A DNA stretch of 64,000 nucleotides, from the NCBI GenBank assembly GCA_029449245.1, contig JANATF010000003.1, forward strand, positions 1,116,001 to 1,180,000, read 5' to 3'. The position numbers and the translations under genes were made by a program. This DNA is from Mortierella alpina (lineage: Eukaryota > Mortierellomycota > Mortierellomycetes > Mortierellales > Mortierellaceae). Within the stretch, counting starts at the first letter, position 1; each line of letters starts with the position of its first letter. Of the stretch, positions 43,234 to 53,921 are shown piece after piece. A model generated the notes under the pieces. It was not told the DNA's origin, ran no database searches, and saw only the letters and a list, made by a program, of their open reading frames with translations.

Positions 43234-45039
43234 ATGACCAAGTCACCCGCTGGTTCCATTCATAAGCACGATCCTGAACTCGAAGCCTCTGTTGGCAAGG
43301 ACGGTATTGACTACACTCGTGTCAACTTGCTACGCAATACCTCTGTTGCCAAGCTCTACGAGGATGCCCTCCGCTACGAACCCGGAACCTCCATTTCCTC
43401 TGCTGGCGCTCTTGTTACATCCTCAGGCAAGAAGACTGGCCGCTCGCCCCGCGACAAGCGTATTGTCGATGAGGAGAGCACTACAGACGACATCTGGTGG
43501 GGACCCGTCAACACCAAGATGAGCGAGCATGCATTCCTTATCAACCACGAGCGTGCCGTCGACTACCTCAACACCCGTGAGCGTCTCTACGTTTTTGATG
43601 GATATGCAGGATGGGACCCCAAGTACCGGTATGTGTCTTTCTGTGTCCTCACGCATGAGCGAATTCTTATGCGTGCGAAAATGAGATGAGTGCGAAAATG
43701 AGAAAAAAAAAGCGGAGGAAGTTTATTCAGGGTCCGCGCCTTTTGTTTTTCGAACCTGCATCTAAAACGCATTTTTTTTTATTCTTTTCCGGCTCGCAGT
43801 CTCAAAATCCGTGTGGTTTGCGCCCGTGCCTATCACTCGTTGTTCATGCACAACATGTTGATTCGCCCCACCGATGAAGAGCTAAAGAGCTACGGCGAGC
43901 CTGACTTCACCATCCTCAACGCCGGCGCCTTCCCTGCCAACAGATATACCACTGGAATGACCTCCAACACTTCGGTCTCTATCAACTTCAAGCTGCGCCA
44001 GATGGTCATTCTTGGAACCGAATACGCGGGAGAGATGAAGAAGGGTGTTTTCACTATCATGCACTATCTCATGCCCAAGGCAGGTGTTCTCTCCCTTCAC
44101 TCCTCGGCCAACCAGGGACCCGATGGCGACACGTCCTTGTTCTTCGGTCTTTCGGGAACCGGCAAGACCACTCTGTCCGCCGACCCCGCCCGCGCTTTGA
44201 TCGGAGACGACGAGCACGTTTGGAGCGACTCTAATGTCTTCAACATTGAAGGTGGCTGCTACGCCAAGTGCTTGGATCTGTCTGCTGAGAAGGAGCCCGA
44301 AATTTTCGGCGCCATCCGCTTCGGATCCGTTTTGGAGAACGTTGTCTTTGACGAGGATACCCGCATTGTTGACTATGCTGACAAGTCCTTGACTGAGAAC
44401 ACACGCTGCGCCTACCCCATTGAGTACATTCCCAACGCCCTGATCCCCTGCATTGGTGGCCACCCCAAGAACATCATCATGCTTACCTGTGACGCCCTTG
44501 GAGTCCTTCCTCCTGTCGCAAAGCTGTCGTCATCTCAAGCCATGTATCACTTCATCTCTGGCTACACCTCCAAAATGGCAGGAACTGAGGATGGCGTTCT
44601 TGAACCCGAAGCTACCTTCTCTGCCTGCTTCGGTCAGCCCTTCCTTGTTCTTCACCCTACCAAGTACGCTACCATGCTCGCAGAGAAGATTCACGAGCAC
44701 AAGGCCGATGTCTGGTTGATCAACACTGGCTGGAACGGCGGTGCCTATGGCACCGGTAAGCGTATTTCACTCAAGTATTCTCGTGCCATCATTGATGCCA
44801 TTCACAACGGCGAGCTCAAGAACGCGGAATACGAGACCTATCCCATCTTCGGTCTTGAGATCCCCAAGGCCGTTACTGGCGTCCCTGCCGAGGTCTTGAA
44901 CCCCGCCACGGCGTGGCAGGGAACTCCTGAGACCTACAAGTCAACTGTCACCAAGCTGGCTACCCTTTTCAACGAGAACTTTGCCAAATATGCTGATGAG
45001 GCTACTGAGGATGTCATTGCTGTTGGACCCAAAATCTAA
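43234..45039 (+). CDS. PCK1: Phosphoenolpyruvate carboxykinase (ATP)
   Basis: Two exons (43234-43628, 43800-45039) give 544 aa, the normal length. The enzyme converts oxaloacetate and ATP to PEP and CO2 in the cytosol, the committed step of gluconeogenesis. Visible motifs: [26 protein letters not shown], the PEPCK kinase-1a loop [11 protein letters not shown] (about residues 248-258) and its metal-binding partner [23 protein letters not shown], and [13 protein letters not shown]. The ATP-type fold and length exclude the GTP-dependent animal enzyme. The 171-nt intron has a T-rich end before GCAG. Confidence 0.98.
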
Positions 45040-45256
45040 ACAAGGTGTCCTTTATTTCTCTTTCTTGGTCACTCTCCCTTCTCTCTCTTTTGCATTAATC
45101 TCCTCACTTTGTATCATATCCAGCAACATATAAATTCAATATTTTTTGGCCCTACTCAAAATGATTTAAATAATACACATAAAAGATGTTACGCTCTACT
45201 GTATCAGGCATATCTGCAAGAAAGCGGGAGACGAGGAGTCGCTTTTACATACTATC

Positions 45257-47485
45257 CTATGCAGTCACCCCAGAGTGGCGCTTGATGTGTTGATAAGAAG
45301 GCGCGAGACTCAAGGCAAAGTCCCGGCACAGGACATCAGGCAGAGACTCCCTCCTCGATGAGCATGAAGTCAGCCCGGGCCATGCTGTTGGCTGCCCTGT
45401 GGTCTTCGTCCCGCTCATATGCGCAGCCAGAACACTGGAGGCTGCGTCCTTACTCTTTGCACACAGACTCACGCTGGCAACAGATCTTGGACATACGAAA
45501 CTCATCCACGTAGACAACAAGTTGTGTTGGATAAAGTGCCGTGTTAGTAGTGGCGACTTCAACGCTCAAGGATTGTCATGCCTCATGATCAAAGTGCATA
45601 CCTTTTTTTTTAAGTAGCTCACGGACTGCTGGTGCAGTACTGGCCCTTTTTGCTTGAACTGAATTGTCCATAGCCCACCACGAAGACTGGCCACGGCCCC
45701 TTGCTGTCGTCCCACTTCTCGGTCAGTCCTGATGCGCTGATGATGCGATCCACGGCCTTGCTCCGCGTTGCTTTTGTAGCCATTTTGCGATGGTAACTCT
45801 TGATTTAAACACGCGTGCGGTGTAAAATGACCTCAACTGCTCCTGAACTAGCAGCCAAGAGTGCACATGGTCCTGCACAGACTTCCCGAGCTGTCTCCAT
45901 GAAGCACCAAGGTATTGATCAATTGTGATTAAGCAACTAATGGGTACAATCGTGTTTTCGATCTCCTCAATGTTCCAGGGCTTTGCTTGTACCTCATCCA
46001 AGGGTTGCATATCGAAGGTTGCCTTGTGTGCTTCGCCTTGTGCAGACCCTTCAAGAAAACAGCTTTGTGCAGTGTATCTGTGCTCCCTGGCTCCCAGTGA
46101 CATTCTTGAGTTGCACAGGGGTCCGGCGTGTCAATAACCGTTGTTGTGGCCGTACTGAATATACCAGGGTCAACGCCCACAATCACGTAATCTGGAGCGG
46201 GCAGCATATCTTGGATGGGTTGGCGGTACGGCCCTGAACTAGCGAGCATGCTCGCTAAAGTGAGCAACTCGCTACGTGAGCGAGTGCTTGAATTTGTTGC
46301 TCGCTCGCTACAGCAGTTGGACTTTTACTATCTTCTACCTTCTTTGTTGGCCCCGGAAGGCCGCGCGTGTTTCTGCAGTGCTATGATCTTAGCGAGCGAG
46401 CACCCGTAAAGATTTGCTCGCTAGTGAGCGAGCAAGTGAAATATTTTGCTCGTTCAGGGCCGTAGTTGGCGGGCGAAGACTTGACGCGCATCGTCCAGCT
46501 TGGACCGGGTGGTGTTTGGAGGGGGAATCAACGAGGGCTTTGTTTTTGTGAGTCCGTATGCGAGTACCTGGAGCTCGTGGCCGCATACGACAATAGTCCC
46601 TGTCAGGATGTATTGACCTTTTAGTGCTGCTCCCCTCATCCAGCATTCCCTTGTACGTCTGGGCGTCCTCGATGTGACTCTGCAATAGTTCCTTGAACTT
46701 TTTCCTGGCATCGACGCATTTGTTGCCTTGCAGCGCCTTTATTGAGATTTCGTAGGCCATGAAGTCCCTTCCCCGCAGATCAAAGAGCGGAATACTGGCC
46801 GTGGCTACGACTTTTCACTCTGGCGCCATGAGTACAGAGTTTTTGCGGTAGTGCAGTCTGTCGCTGAAAAAATAAACAGTATATCCAATCTCCAGGATAA
46901 TTGGAAAGAAGTCATCAGCTTCCAGTTTTGTTTTTCCGAAGATTTGCATGCAGTCCTTGTTGGCGTATGAGTGCACTCACCAGGTGTAGTTCGGTGTGCT
47001 CACGAAGCTATCAGTTAATCCTGACTCGGGGAGAAACATGCACCCTTTGTCCAGGACTTTAGCAGTCTTGTACGATCTCATCGTAGCCTTGATGGCCCGC
47101 GATACCCTCACTTTGCGTGCCCTGTTCGCAGTTGCAGGTGGTAAAGGAAAGCTGCAATATATTCTGTGTCGTCTTGTGGATCAACGGCTTCACACTCCTT
47201 GCCTCCTCGGCCGCGTTTGACCATGGCTTAATATTTTTGTGCTGTGGAAGGTCCGTCGAAAGAGCAGCACAGATTGGACGCGGTGGAATTCTAGCTACTT
47301 GAGCTTTTAGCTCTCACAGGAGGAGAGCCGTTGAGTGCAGTCTTTGGAGACATCAGCGTGGGGACGGTTGTCGCGTGCGTTTTTAACATGACAGAAAGGA
47401 TGATGGACTTGGGCGTCGACTTGATGTAGGCGCGCAGGAGCGATAGGACATCAACCAGGATCTCCTCGCTGACGTCTTCAAGCTA
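45257..47485 (-). pseudogene. Element C: decayed Fanzor-type nuclease, interrupted by a MITE
   Basis: Minus-strand remnants in several frames. Near 47480-47390 is VSEEILVDVLSLLRAYIKST; at 46760-46480 an internal helical part; near 46200-46150 the RuvC-I motif YVIVGVDPGIFSTATT (Asp codon 46171-46169). At about 45518-45390 the VYVDEFRMSKICC motif and a zinc-ribbon stretch with C-x2-C and RDEDHRAANSM (RuvC-III) appear, broken by an in-frame TAA and ended by TGA near 45336. The DPG and VDEFR/RDxxAAN signature identifies a TnpB/Fanzor relative of a different subfamily from A and B. A 238-bp MITE sits just upstream of RuvC-I. No XPG-like partner was recognised. Confidence 0.65.
46227..46464. mobile_element. 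hAT-like MITE, 238 bp, 8-bp target-site duplication
   Basis: Terminal inverted repeats TACGGCCCTGAAC (left, 46227-46239) and its exact complement GTTCAGGGCCGTA (right, 46452-46464). Both sides are flanked by the identical octamer GTTGGCGG (46219-46226 and 46465-46472). An 8-bp duplication is typical of hAT transposons. The inside has no ORF and is full of GCTCGCTCGC / GAGCGAGC motifs that can fold back. The perfect TIR and TSD point to a recent insertion into the already decaying element C. Confidence 0.88.
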
Positions 47486-48003
47486 CACCCTTCCTCCAGA
47501 GTCCCCCTTCTGGTCCAGTTAAGGCAAAGGCCCTTGCAACGTCCATTACGGACGAGAGTTCCTTGTGTGATTAAGACAGAGCTTGTGCAACAAACAAGGC
47601 CAGGTAATAGAAAAAGATGCCACAAAAAAGGCCAACTAGATTGTAAAAATCTCATACCAGGCAGATCTTGTCAGAGTTGTGGCACAGGTTGGTGTGTATA
47701 AAGGATGGACGATGGATTGTTGGCAGGGGAGGATGAAGAAAGCCAAAGGGATGTAGGAAGTCCGTTTTTAGGACGTAACACAAATAGACTCTAGCCATAA
47801 GATGCACATTCTATGCAGCATATCCACACGTACGCAGCAGAGCATGACATACTGTAACACCTTTGCGGAAACTGAGTTGAGATGGAAAATACTGAATAAA
47901 TCATTCATGTCCTTACAACAGCCAACGTCTATCTTTGTGATACTGATGTTTTGTGATAACGGGTATATATATACGTGGTGGATTGTGAATGATGGTTTTG
48001 GAT
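47486..48003. other. Intergenic region
   Basis: Flank of element C and the 3' region of the polysaccharide lyase gene. AT-rich at 47900-48000; nothing else recognised. Confidence 0.5.
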
Positions 48004-49194
48004 TCATTCCCAGAGGTTTTTCGAACTGGTTGTCATCTTAAAGCCTTTCCAAGCTATCCACTGGGCAACTGGGGTTGCGTAGTCAGACGTATGGCCCCCA
48101 AAGAAGGATGAGAACATGAATTTAACCTGGTGCATGGCCGCACTTTGCTTGGGGTCGTAGCCGTTTTTGAGCAGGACGAGTCCATCAGCCTTGACAACAG
48201 GCTTGCTGTCGAGATACACAGACAGGTAGCCGTTCTTGACAGCCTTACCCTTGGAGTTGACGCGCACAATCTGAGTGACATTATGCCACTGAGCAGACTT
48301 GAAGCGGAAGGCGCCCCCGCGACCGATGGAGATGCCGTATGTGGGATTGCACTGATTACGGGCACCAGGACTGATCTTGAGACGTACACCGTCGAGGCAG
48401 GAGTCATCCGCACGCTTTCTGAGGGATCTGGAGTCATCAGCCTTGACCTCATCGTTAAACTCGTCATCTTCAGGGATCATGAACTGGTCAGTCTGCCGTT
48501 TCTCAAGCAGGAACAGAGCCTCGGGCGATCGCTTGTCCAAGCTGCGTTTGCAGGTTTCGGGAGGCTGCTTTGAAAAATAGACAGACTTTGAAGCATACAG
48601 ATATAGCTCTCCTATGCCATCCTTCCGCCACATCATCCTTGTCGAGAAGCACCCTTCTGCAGAGCCACCACCGGAGCAACCAGCATTGCAGCCTTTCTCG
48701 GAGCCAAGTAGAATACCAGGTAGTTTTCCTCCCTTCACCCACTTGAATCCAGGCTTGAAAAACATTTGATACTCGAGCCGGATGTAGCGACTCGTGCCGC
48801 CTGAGAAGGCTTCCTTGGGTAGAGGCGTAGATACAAAGGAAGGATGGCGGTCTTTGGATCGAGCATAGGAGTGTGCGGGGTAAAGCGAGCGAAGGACGCG
48901 GGGAGCGGCTTTCAAGGCTGACGCTTTTAAGCCTTCACGCCCCGGATCAGGCATAATATCGAATGTGTCCCTGCCAGGTTTTAATGGCGCTAATAGTTGA
49001 AGTGGGCCCTGGAGTTCAGCTACCGATGAGGGGAATGAGTTGAATTCCCAGTGGTAGATTTTGTTGGCGCCTCCGCTTGCCCCGATAGTGATAGTTATGT
49101 TTGGTTTTTGTTGTTGAGCAATGACTGTTAAGGACGAGGTATAAAGTAGCAACAGAGCTGCCTTCAAGGCGAGCGCAATATTCCAGCCGTGCAT
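48004..49194 (-). CDS. Secreted polysaccharide lyase family 14-type protein
   Basis: Single-exon, 396 aa from ATG 49194. A signal peptide is clear (LKAALLLLYTSSLTVIA, cleavage before QQQ). The beta-jelly-roll signature of PL14 alginate/glucuronan-type lyases is visible: YIRLEYQMFFKPGFKWVKGG, KLPGILLG, AEGCFSTRMMWRKDGIGELY, then YGISIGRGGAFRFKSAQWH, and AWKGFKM at the end. Inserted between these (about residues 235-290) is a stretch rich in dibasic sites (KR, KRSLDKR, EKRQ, RKRADD). This suggests Kex2-type processing into two chains held by cysteines (CNAGC, C...C). The substrate is unknown. The upstream in-frame ATG at 49362 would put another hydrophobic stretch in front and is less plausible. 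Confidence 0.85.
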   Translation of the reverse strand: MHGWNIALALKAALLLLYTSSLTVIAQQQKPNITITIGASGGANKIYHWEFNSFPSSVAELQGPLQLLAPLKPGRDTFDIMPDPGREGLKASALKAAPRVLRSLYPAHSYARSKDRHPSFVSTPLPKEAFSGGTSRYIRLEYQMFFKPGFKWVKGGKLPGILLGSEKGCNAGCSGGGSAEGCFSTRMMWRKDGIGELYLYASKSVYFSKQPPETCKRSLDKRSPEALFLLEKRQTDQFMIPEDDEFNDEVKADDSRSLRKRADDSCLDGVRLKISPGARNQCNPTYGISIGRGGAFRFKSAQWHNVTQIVRVNSKGKAVKNGYLSVYLDSKPVVKADGLVLLKNGYDPKQSAAMHQVKFMFSSFFGGHTSDYATPVAQWIAWKGFKMTTSSKNLWE

Positions 49195-50720
49195 TTTACG
49201 AGCTCGGAGAGGCGACCAAAAAAAAATGGAGGGGATGGGGAAAGTTGAAGACAAGGCTGCTAATAGTGGGAAGCAAGAGGAGCAGAAAAGAGGCGAAATC
49301 ACAGCAAGGAAGTAGGTGCTGACCGATGAAGCCTGTGCCTGAACCGGCAGGTTGAAACCCACAAGGAGTGAAGCTGTTTTAGATTGCCTTGACGGATAAT
49401 TTCATTCGCTCGTTCCTTTTATTTGCATCAGCGACTGGAGAGGACCTCACTTTCCTTGTGAAGAACTGACGATCCTCCAGTGTATAAACATGCGCTCTTT
49501 TTTTTTTTTGAGTCCGTAGCCCGTATCGCGTAGCCCATAATGTGTGGTCGTGACCAGGTGGCAAAGCTTTTCTCCTCTTCAAGCGGCGACTTGCTGCTCA
49601 TGTCTTGCCTGTTGCGCTACCTCACCCGTTGCTCCTTCCCGATCCTCTCAAACTGCCAATGTTCTCGTGCAAGAGCCTTGATGGCGGTCCTACTCTTTAG
49701 GACCTCGATGGCCTGCCTCGCATCCAATGCTAAACCATCGTCACATTCGCAGCAATTCGCGCCTTGTCCCACCAGGGACACTTATCAGGATCGGCTGGTA
49801 CCTTCAAAAAAATTTGACAACAATCATCAACTGCATGCTTGTCTCGCAGGACTTTCACCGAGTCTTCTCTTCAATTCGGTGGCAAGATGTACCGGGCACC
49901 GCGGCGGAAGAAAAAGGATACTGAAAAGCAACGCGTCGCACTGCATTCGCGGGATCTAAAGTTCGATGTTTAAAGTCAAGAATCTAGAATTTACCGCGGA
50001 TGACGCACTGGTTCATGCCAAGACTACTGGGTGTACTTTCTGCCTTGCTTAAAAGACCCTGGAGAGTGAGAGGGCGGCATCTGGAGGACTGCGGCGCTAC
50101 CGCAAAATTGAGCACGCCCTTGCACGCAACCATGGACCTGTTGCCTATGTTTGGACAATACGCATGGTGGATTTCGGATACAACAGGTTTTCAACATCAT
50201 CCCTCGGCTCGTGAGTTTGAGGATTATTTGTTCCCCCGAATGTTCACGCTTAGCACGCTACTGAGGAGGAGAAGGAAGGCGTTGAGTCGAAACTCACGAT
50301 ACGCCTCGACCATGTAGAGGGATTGATGGAGCTATTCCCGCTATGGATTTGCCATTGAGACATCATGTTCGATGGGGATCTGGCGTCCTACACCAGCCTT
50401 CGTACGCTTTATCAGGAGAATCCCGCGATGCCATCTTGGAAAATGATTGTGAGTGTGCTCAGGAGACATACGGGATATTTTCAAGGATAAAGAAAAATAC
50501 ACTCAGTGAGTGAACTCTTATATTCACTCACCCTATGCTATTCCCTTGTAAATTCACGAAATCTTCAAATCGCTGCCGACAACCCATTTTCGGCACGATC
50601 GCTGCCTAAGTGCAACCATAGATCCCTTGTACCCTGTGCTACGAATCCTTGAAGAAACGACAGCTTTTCGGTCACCCGAAGACGAGAAAAATACATTACT
50701 TGCGCGAATATCGAGAGTGG
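49195..50720 (+). pseudogene. Possible decayed F-box-type gene
   Basis: Plus-strand fragments between about 49700 and 50330, in shifting frames, include IINCMLVSQDFHRVFSSIRW followed by QDVPGT. This resembles the F-box helix of the large fungal family with an INxCLLVSKxFxxxxxxxLW pattern. A later Arg-rich part lies at 50240-50320. Many stops interrupt it. The identification is by impression only. Confidence 0.3.
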
Positions 50721-51055
50721 CGAAACTTATGAACGAAGGATGATGGCCCCGAAGTGTGGAAAGTCATTCCCGCTGGGATAATGTGGTTTGGAGCGGCGAA
50801 GATAAAATGACTGTACTGTCAGAATACTTAAAATGACATGAATGGCTCTACTCAAATATCAAGAATTAAAAAAAAATAAAATAAAATAAAAGAAATTTAC
50901 ATGGCGCTGCTGCACCTCTCCGTTCATGCACATGCATGCACTTGTGAAGAGGCGCACAATCGCCATGTAAATATAAATTCACAAAATCATATTTGAGAAG
51001 AGCCAATGTCATATTAACAAATTCTGCTCAAAAAGTACCTTTGCTGACATTGCAA

Positions 51056-51095
51056 AAAAGATAAACTGACATGCCGAGATGTCAGTTTATCTTTT
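51056..51095. repeat. Perfect 17-bp inverted repeat (hairpin)
   Basis: AAAAGATAAACTGACAT and its exact complement flank a 6-nt loop (GCCGAG). The same GTCAGTTTATCTTTT block recurs near 53158-53172 beside the tRNA genes. Confidence 0.85.
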
Positions 51096-51479
51096 GAACT
51101 TCAGGATAATATGACATTCTTTTTGAAGGAAAATCCACCTAAAGAACCATTCTAACGCATTGTTTTGGCCTGTGCCTATGACGAAAGCCTTTGGATAGTG
51201 AGGGTATGCACTGATACTGGTCGAGAGTAGGGTGTAAAGTCCAAGGACATAGATCTATAGCTTACCATCGTTTCAACTGCTTTACAAGCTGCTGTCGCAC
51301 ATTTTACACAGGTTGCAGTATAAATATCGTGGTGATTGTTTTATTTCCTTGAGTGAAGGATACAAGTATGGAAAAGTCAACACTTCTCTTGCGTGGAGGG
51401 AATAGTCATGAGAATGTTTTTTTTCCCTTGCGTGGAGGAGGATAGCGGTGGAAAAGTTCAACATTTCTCTTACATGCGA

Positions 51480-51690
51480 AAGCCTAGAAAAGTTGAAGAT
51501 TTCTCTTACATGGCATGGACAAGTCCAACTTTTCTCTTACATGGCGTGAAAGCCTAGAAAAGTTGAAGATTTCTCTTACATGGCATGGACAAGTTCAACT
51601 TTTCTCTTACATGGCGTGAAAGCCTTAGAAACGTTGAAGATTTCTCTAACATGGCATGGACAAGTTCAACATTTCCCTTGCGATTATGCG
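51480..51690. repeat. Tandem repeat, about 70-bp unit, three copies
   Basis: The unit GAAAGCCTAGAAAAGTTGAA followed by GATTTCTCTTACATGGCATG and GACAAGTCCAACTTTTCTCT recurs about every 70 bp with few substitutions (for example CCTTAGAAACG in the third copy). Each unit has two TTTCTCTTACATGGC half-units. Confidence 0.8.
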
Positions 51691-53203
51691 CCTCTCCACA
51701 GGTGCATGTATGAAGAGGTGCAGCAGCGCCATGCAAAAAAAAAAAAAAAAAAGGTATATTTAAAAGAGGCTACCTGTGAGGGGAAAACTCCTCGTTATGT
51801 CGCTATTTTACCTTGAGTGAGTAGAGATGTCTTTTGTTCATCTTGAGGGAGGTTTTTTTATTACAATAATGTAGCAAATAGTTCTACGTAAAGTTGATCA
51901 TTGGCCACGTCGTCAGATAGCAATGGATATGCTCACACTTACCACGCCCCAGCGGTCAATGGACTACAGCAAGCAACATACTATCACGTACCAATTTGCG
52001 CTACAATTTGAGTCAACAATAAGAAGACTGGTAGAGTGTTCAAAGAAGTAGGGGGTCTACTGTTTCTTTCCGCGGCGTGAAAAGTGGCGAAACAGCTGCA
52101 AAGAGCAATAATGTAAAACGTGAAGGGAATGGAGATGAAATGCCAGAGCAAGCCGCGATAGAGAGACATAGAATGCACCCAAAGAAGACCCCCCAGTGCA
52201 TCAAGAATTGCTGGAAGAGAGAGGGTGACGCGAATGAGGGACGTACAGGCAGTGGACAAGTGTATTAGCCCTTCCCAGTGTGACATCAAGCAAGTTGTGA
52301 TAGAACTAAACGCTACAGTCCTCATCACGTAGGGACAGAAACCGACGGCAGCCTTCTGTCTGTCCTATACAACGGTAGCAACTGATTCCAACCCTAGCTT
52401 CTTTGGTGCCAGCATACCCAGTCATCAATGCGTATATCAATATGCTAACAAGAAGAGGTGGGTTGACTATCGCACTGCTGCCATTCATTCACATTTGGAT
52501 CATATCAGGAATGTTGCGCTCATATGGCGCGCGGCAGTGATGCAGTCAGTGCACCTTACGAAAGAAATATAGCCATTCTAAAGGTACCACTCTCACTAGC
52601 ACGCCTATCTACGAGGCAGCCTTTGTGTTTGTGTTCGTATGTGTGCTTTAAACGCCCCTCGCTTGGATACATATGCAATCTAAGAGAAAAGAAAGTTGCC
52701 TCTTCACAAACTAGCGTAAAAAAGAGAGGATACAGCACGCAGTTGTTACCCTGCTTGTACAGGATGCGTGAAGAGCAGCAGCTATTCGTATGGACGTCAA
52801 CGCCTCATTTGTAATAGTAGATACAGACGGCATATGCTTCTACTTCCTCGCATCGCCAGATCTAGGGCTGCGAAATACCGCGTTTCGGTAGGAGCTACCT
52901 TCAGTTCCGTTTCATTCGAGAGGAGATGGCACTGCGATTCTGAAAATAATTCCTTGTCATATACTTGTCTCCATCGTTATCCCTAAGCCAAAAGGAAGCC
53001 ATTTCACCCTCATCTGGATGAAGTCATGTCATATTATCAGGTTATTCTGACTTTTGAGCATGTCATTCTATCTTTTGGGTAATGTCATTTTAAGAAAAAA
53101 AAACGGCTTTCTGACTTATTCTGACATCATGTCAGAATACTTAAAATGACATGTCATGTCAGTTTATCTTTTTTTCCAGTTATAACGCAAGGGGTCCAAA
53201 AGT

Positions 53204-53273
53204 GAAAGTGCCGGGACTCGAACCCGGTTCTCAGGCTTGGAAGGCCGGAATGATACCCATATACTACACTTTC
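53204..53273 (-). tRNA. tRNA-Gly (UCC)
   Basis: The minus strand folds as a cloverleaf. The 7-bp acceptor stem GAAAGTG/CACTTTC is perfect. The D-arm contains GTATATGGGTATCA, the anticodon loop CTTCCAA has anticodon TCC (reads GGA), and the T-arm is CCGGGTTCGAGTCCCGG. The anticodon stem has one apparent C-T mismatch. No intron. Confidence 0.85.
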
Positions 53274-53283
53274 TTGTGGAAGT

Positions 53284-53356
53284 GTTTGTACTCGGACTTG
53301 AACCGAGGACCGTCTGTGTGTTAGACAGACGTGATAACCAACTACACCATACAAAC
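53284..53356 (-). tRNA. tRNA-Val (AAC)
   Basis: Minus-strand cloverleaf: acceptor stem GTTTGTA/TACAAAC, D-arm GGTGTAGTTGGTTATCAC, anticodon stem-loop GTCTGTCTAACACACAGAC with anticodon AAC, T-arm CTCGGTTCAAGTCCGAG. It lies just upstream of tRNA-Gly on the same strand, 10 bp apart. Confidence 0.92.
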
Positions 53357-53921
53357 GCTTGAAAAACGAAAATTTTCAACTGACACAGTCCAGTGATCAG
53401 TAGCGCGTGCGATTCCATGATGTAATCATTTTAGAGCGTTTCTATTGGCTGGAGGAAATAAAATATGCGAGGAAATAAGGAAATCCTGCGTCGTTAACGT
53501 TGCCTCTACATGAACAACCTCCTCGACATCCCTCCCCATCGACATCCTTCCTCCACATCCTATAAACTGACATACATTCGCTTTATCCTCAACACTCTCT
53601 CTGCAGCAACTAGATTGGTACCAAGTTCCAAGGCACAGGTCCCACCAGAAATCACCAATAGTTTATCCTCCTAAAGCTGACGCAGTTGCCAGCCTCTGCC
53701 TCGCACCACGACACCCCCACGTCGACCGCGATACTCACTCACGCACCGCATTCATCTCAAGCCGCACGAGCCGCCAGAAGTCATGGTGCACCCGTGGACC
53801 ATTGTATCCTGATGTCGATCCGGACAAGTCCAAGACGAGGAGGACGGCAAAGAAGGCAATGAAGGTAAAAGAACCCGAACACTCCAAAGGAGATTACCGC
53901 GTAGACAAGGAAGTCTGATCT

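Larger units (their letters stand above)
50895..51740. repeat. Fold-back-type element with inverted ends
   Basis: The left end (about 50897-50971) includes CATGGCGCTGCTGCACCTCT and GAGGCGCACAATCGC. The right end (about 51684-51737) carries the same blocks inverted (GCGATTATGCGCCTCT and AGAGGTGCAGCAGCGCCATG). The ends therefore form an inverted repeat about 60-75 bp long around 0.7 kb of AT-rich DNA. The left end is also palindromic in itself (TTTACATGGCG / CGCCATGTAAA). No ORF inside. Confidence 0.6.
50721..53203. repeat. Repeat-rich AT-rich zone with fold-back and tandem repeats
   Basis: No gene seen over about 2.5 kb. It contains the fold-back pair, tandem units and hairpins listed separately, plus poly-A tracts (50868-50890, 51736-51753). 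A 24-mer starting TGTCAGAATACTTAAAATGA occurs at about 50818 and again at about 53132 in the same orientation, bracketing the zone. Confidence 0.6.

Noticed and set aside
51480-51690. CRISPR-like array
   Set aside because: Units are contiguous 70-bp tandem copies without unique spacers, in a eukaryotic context.
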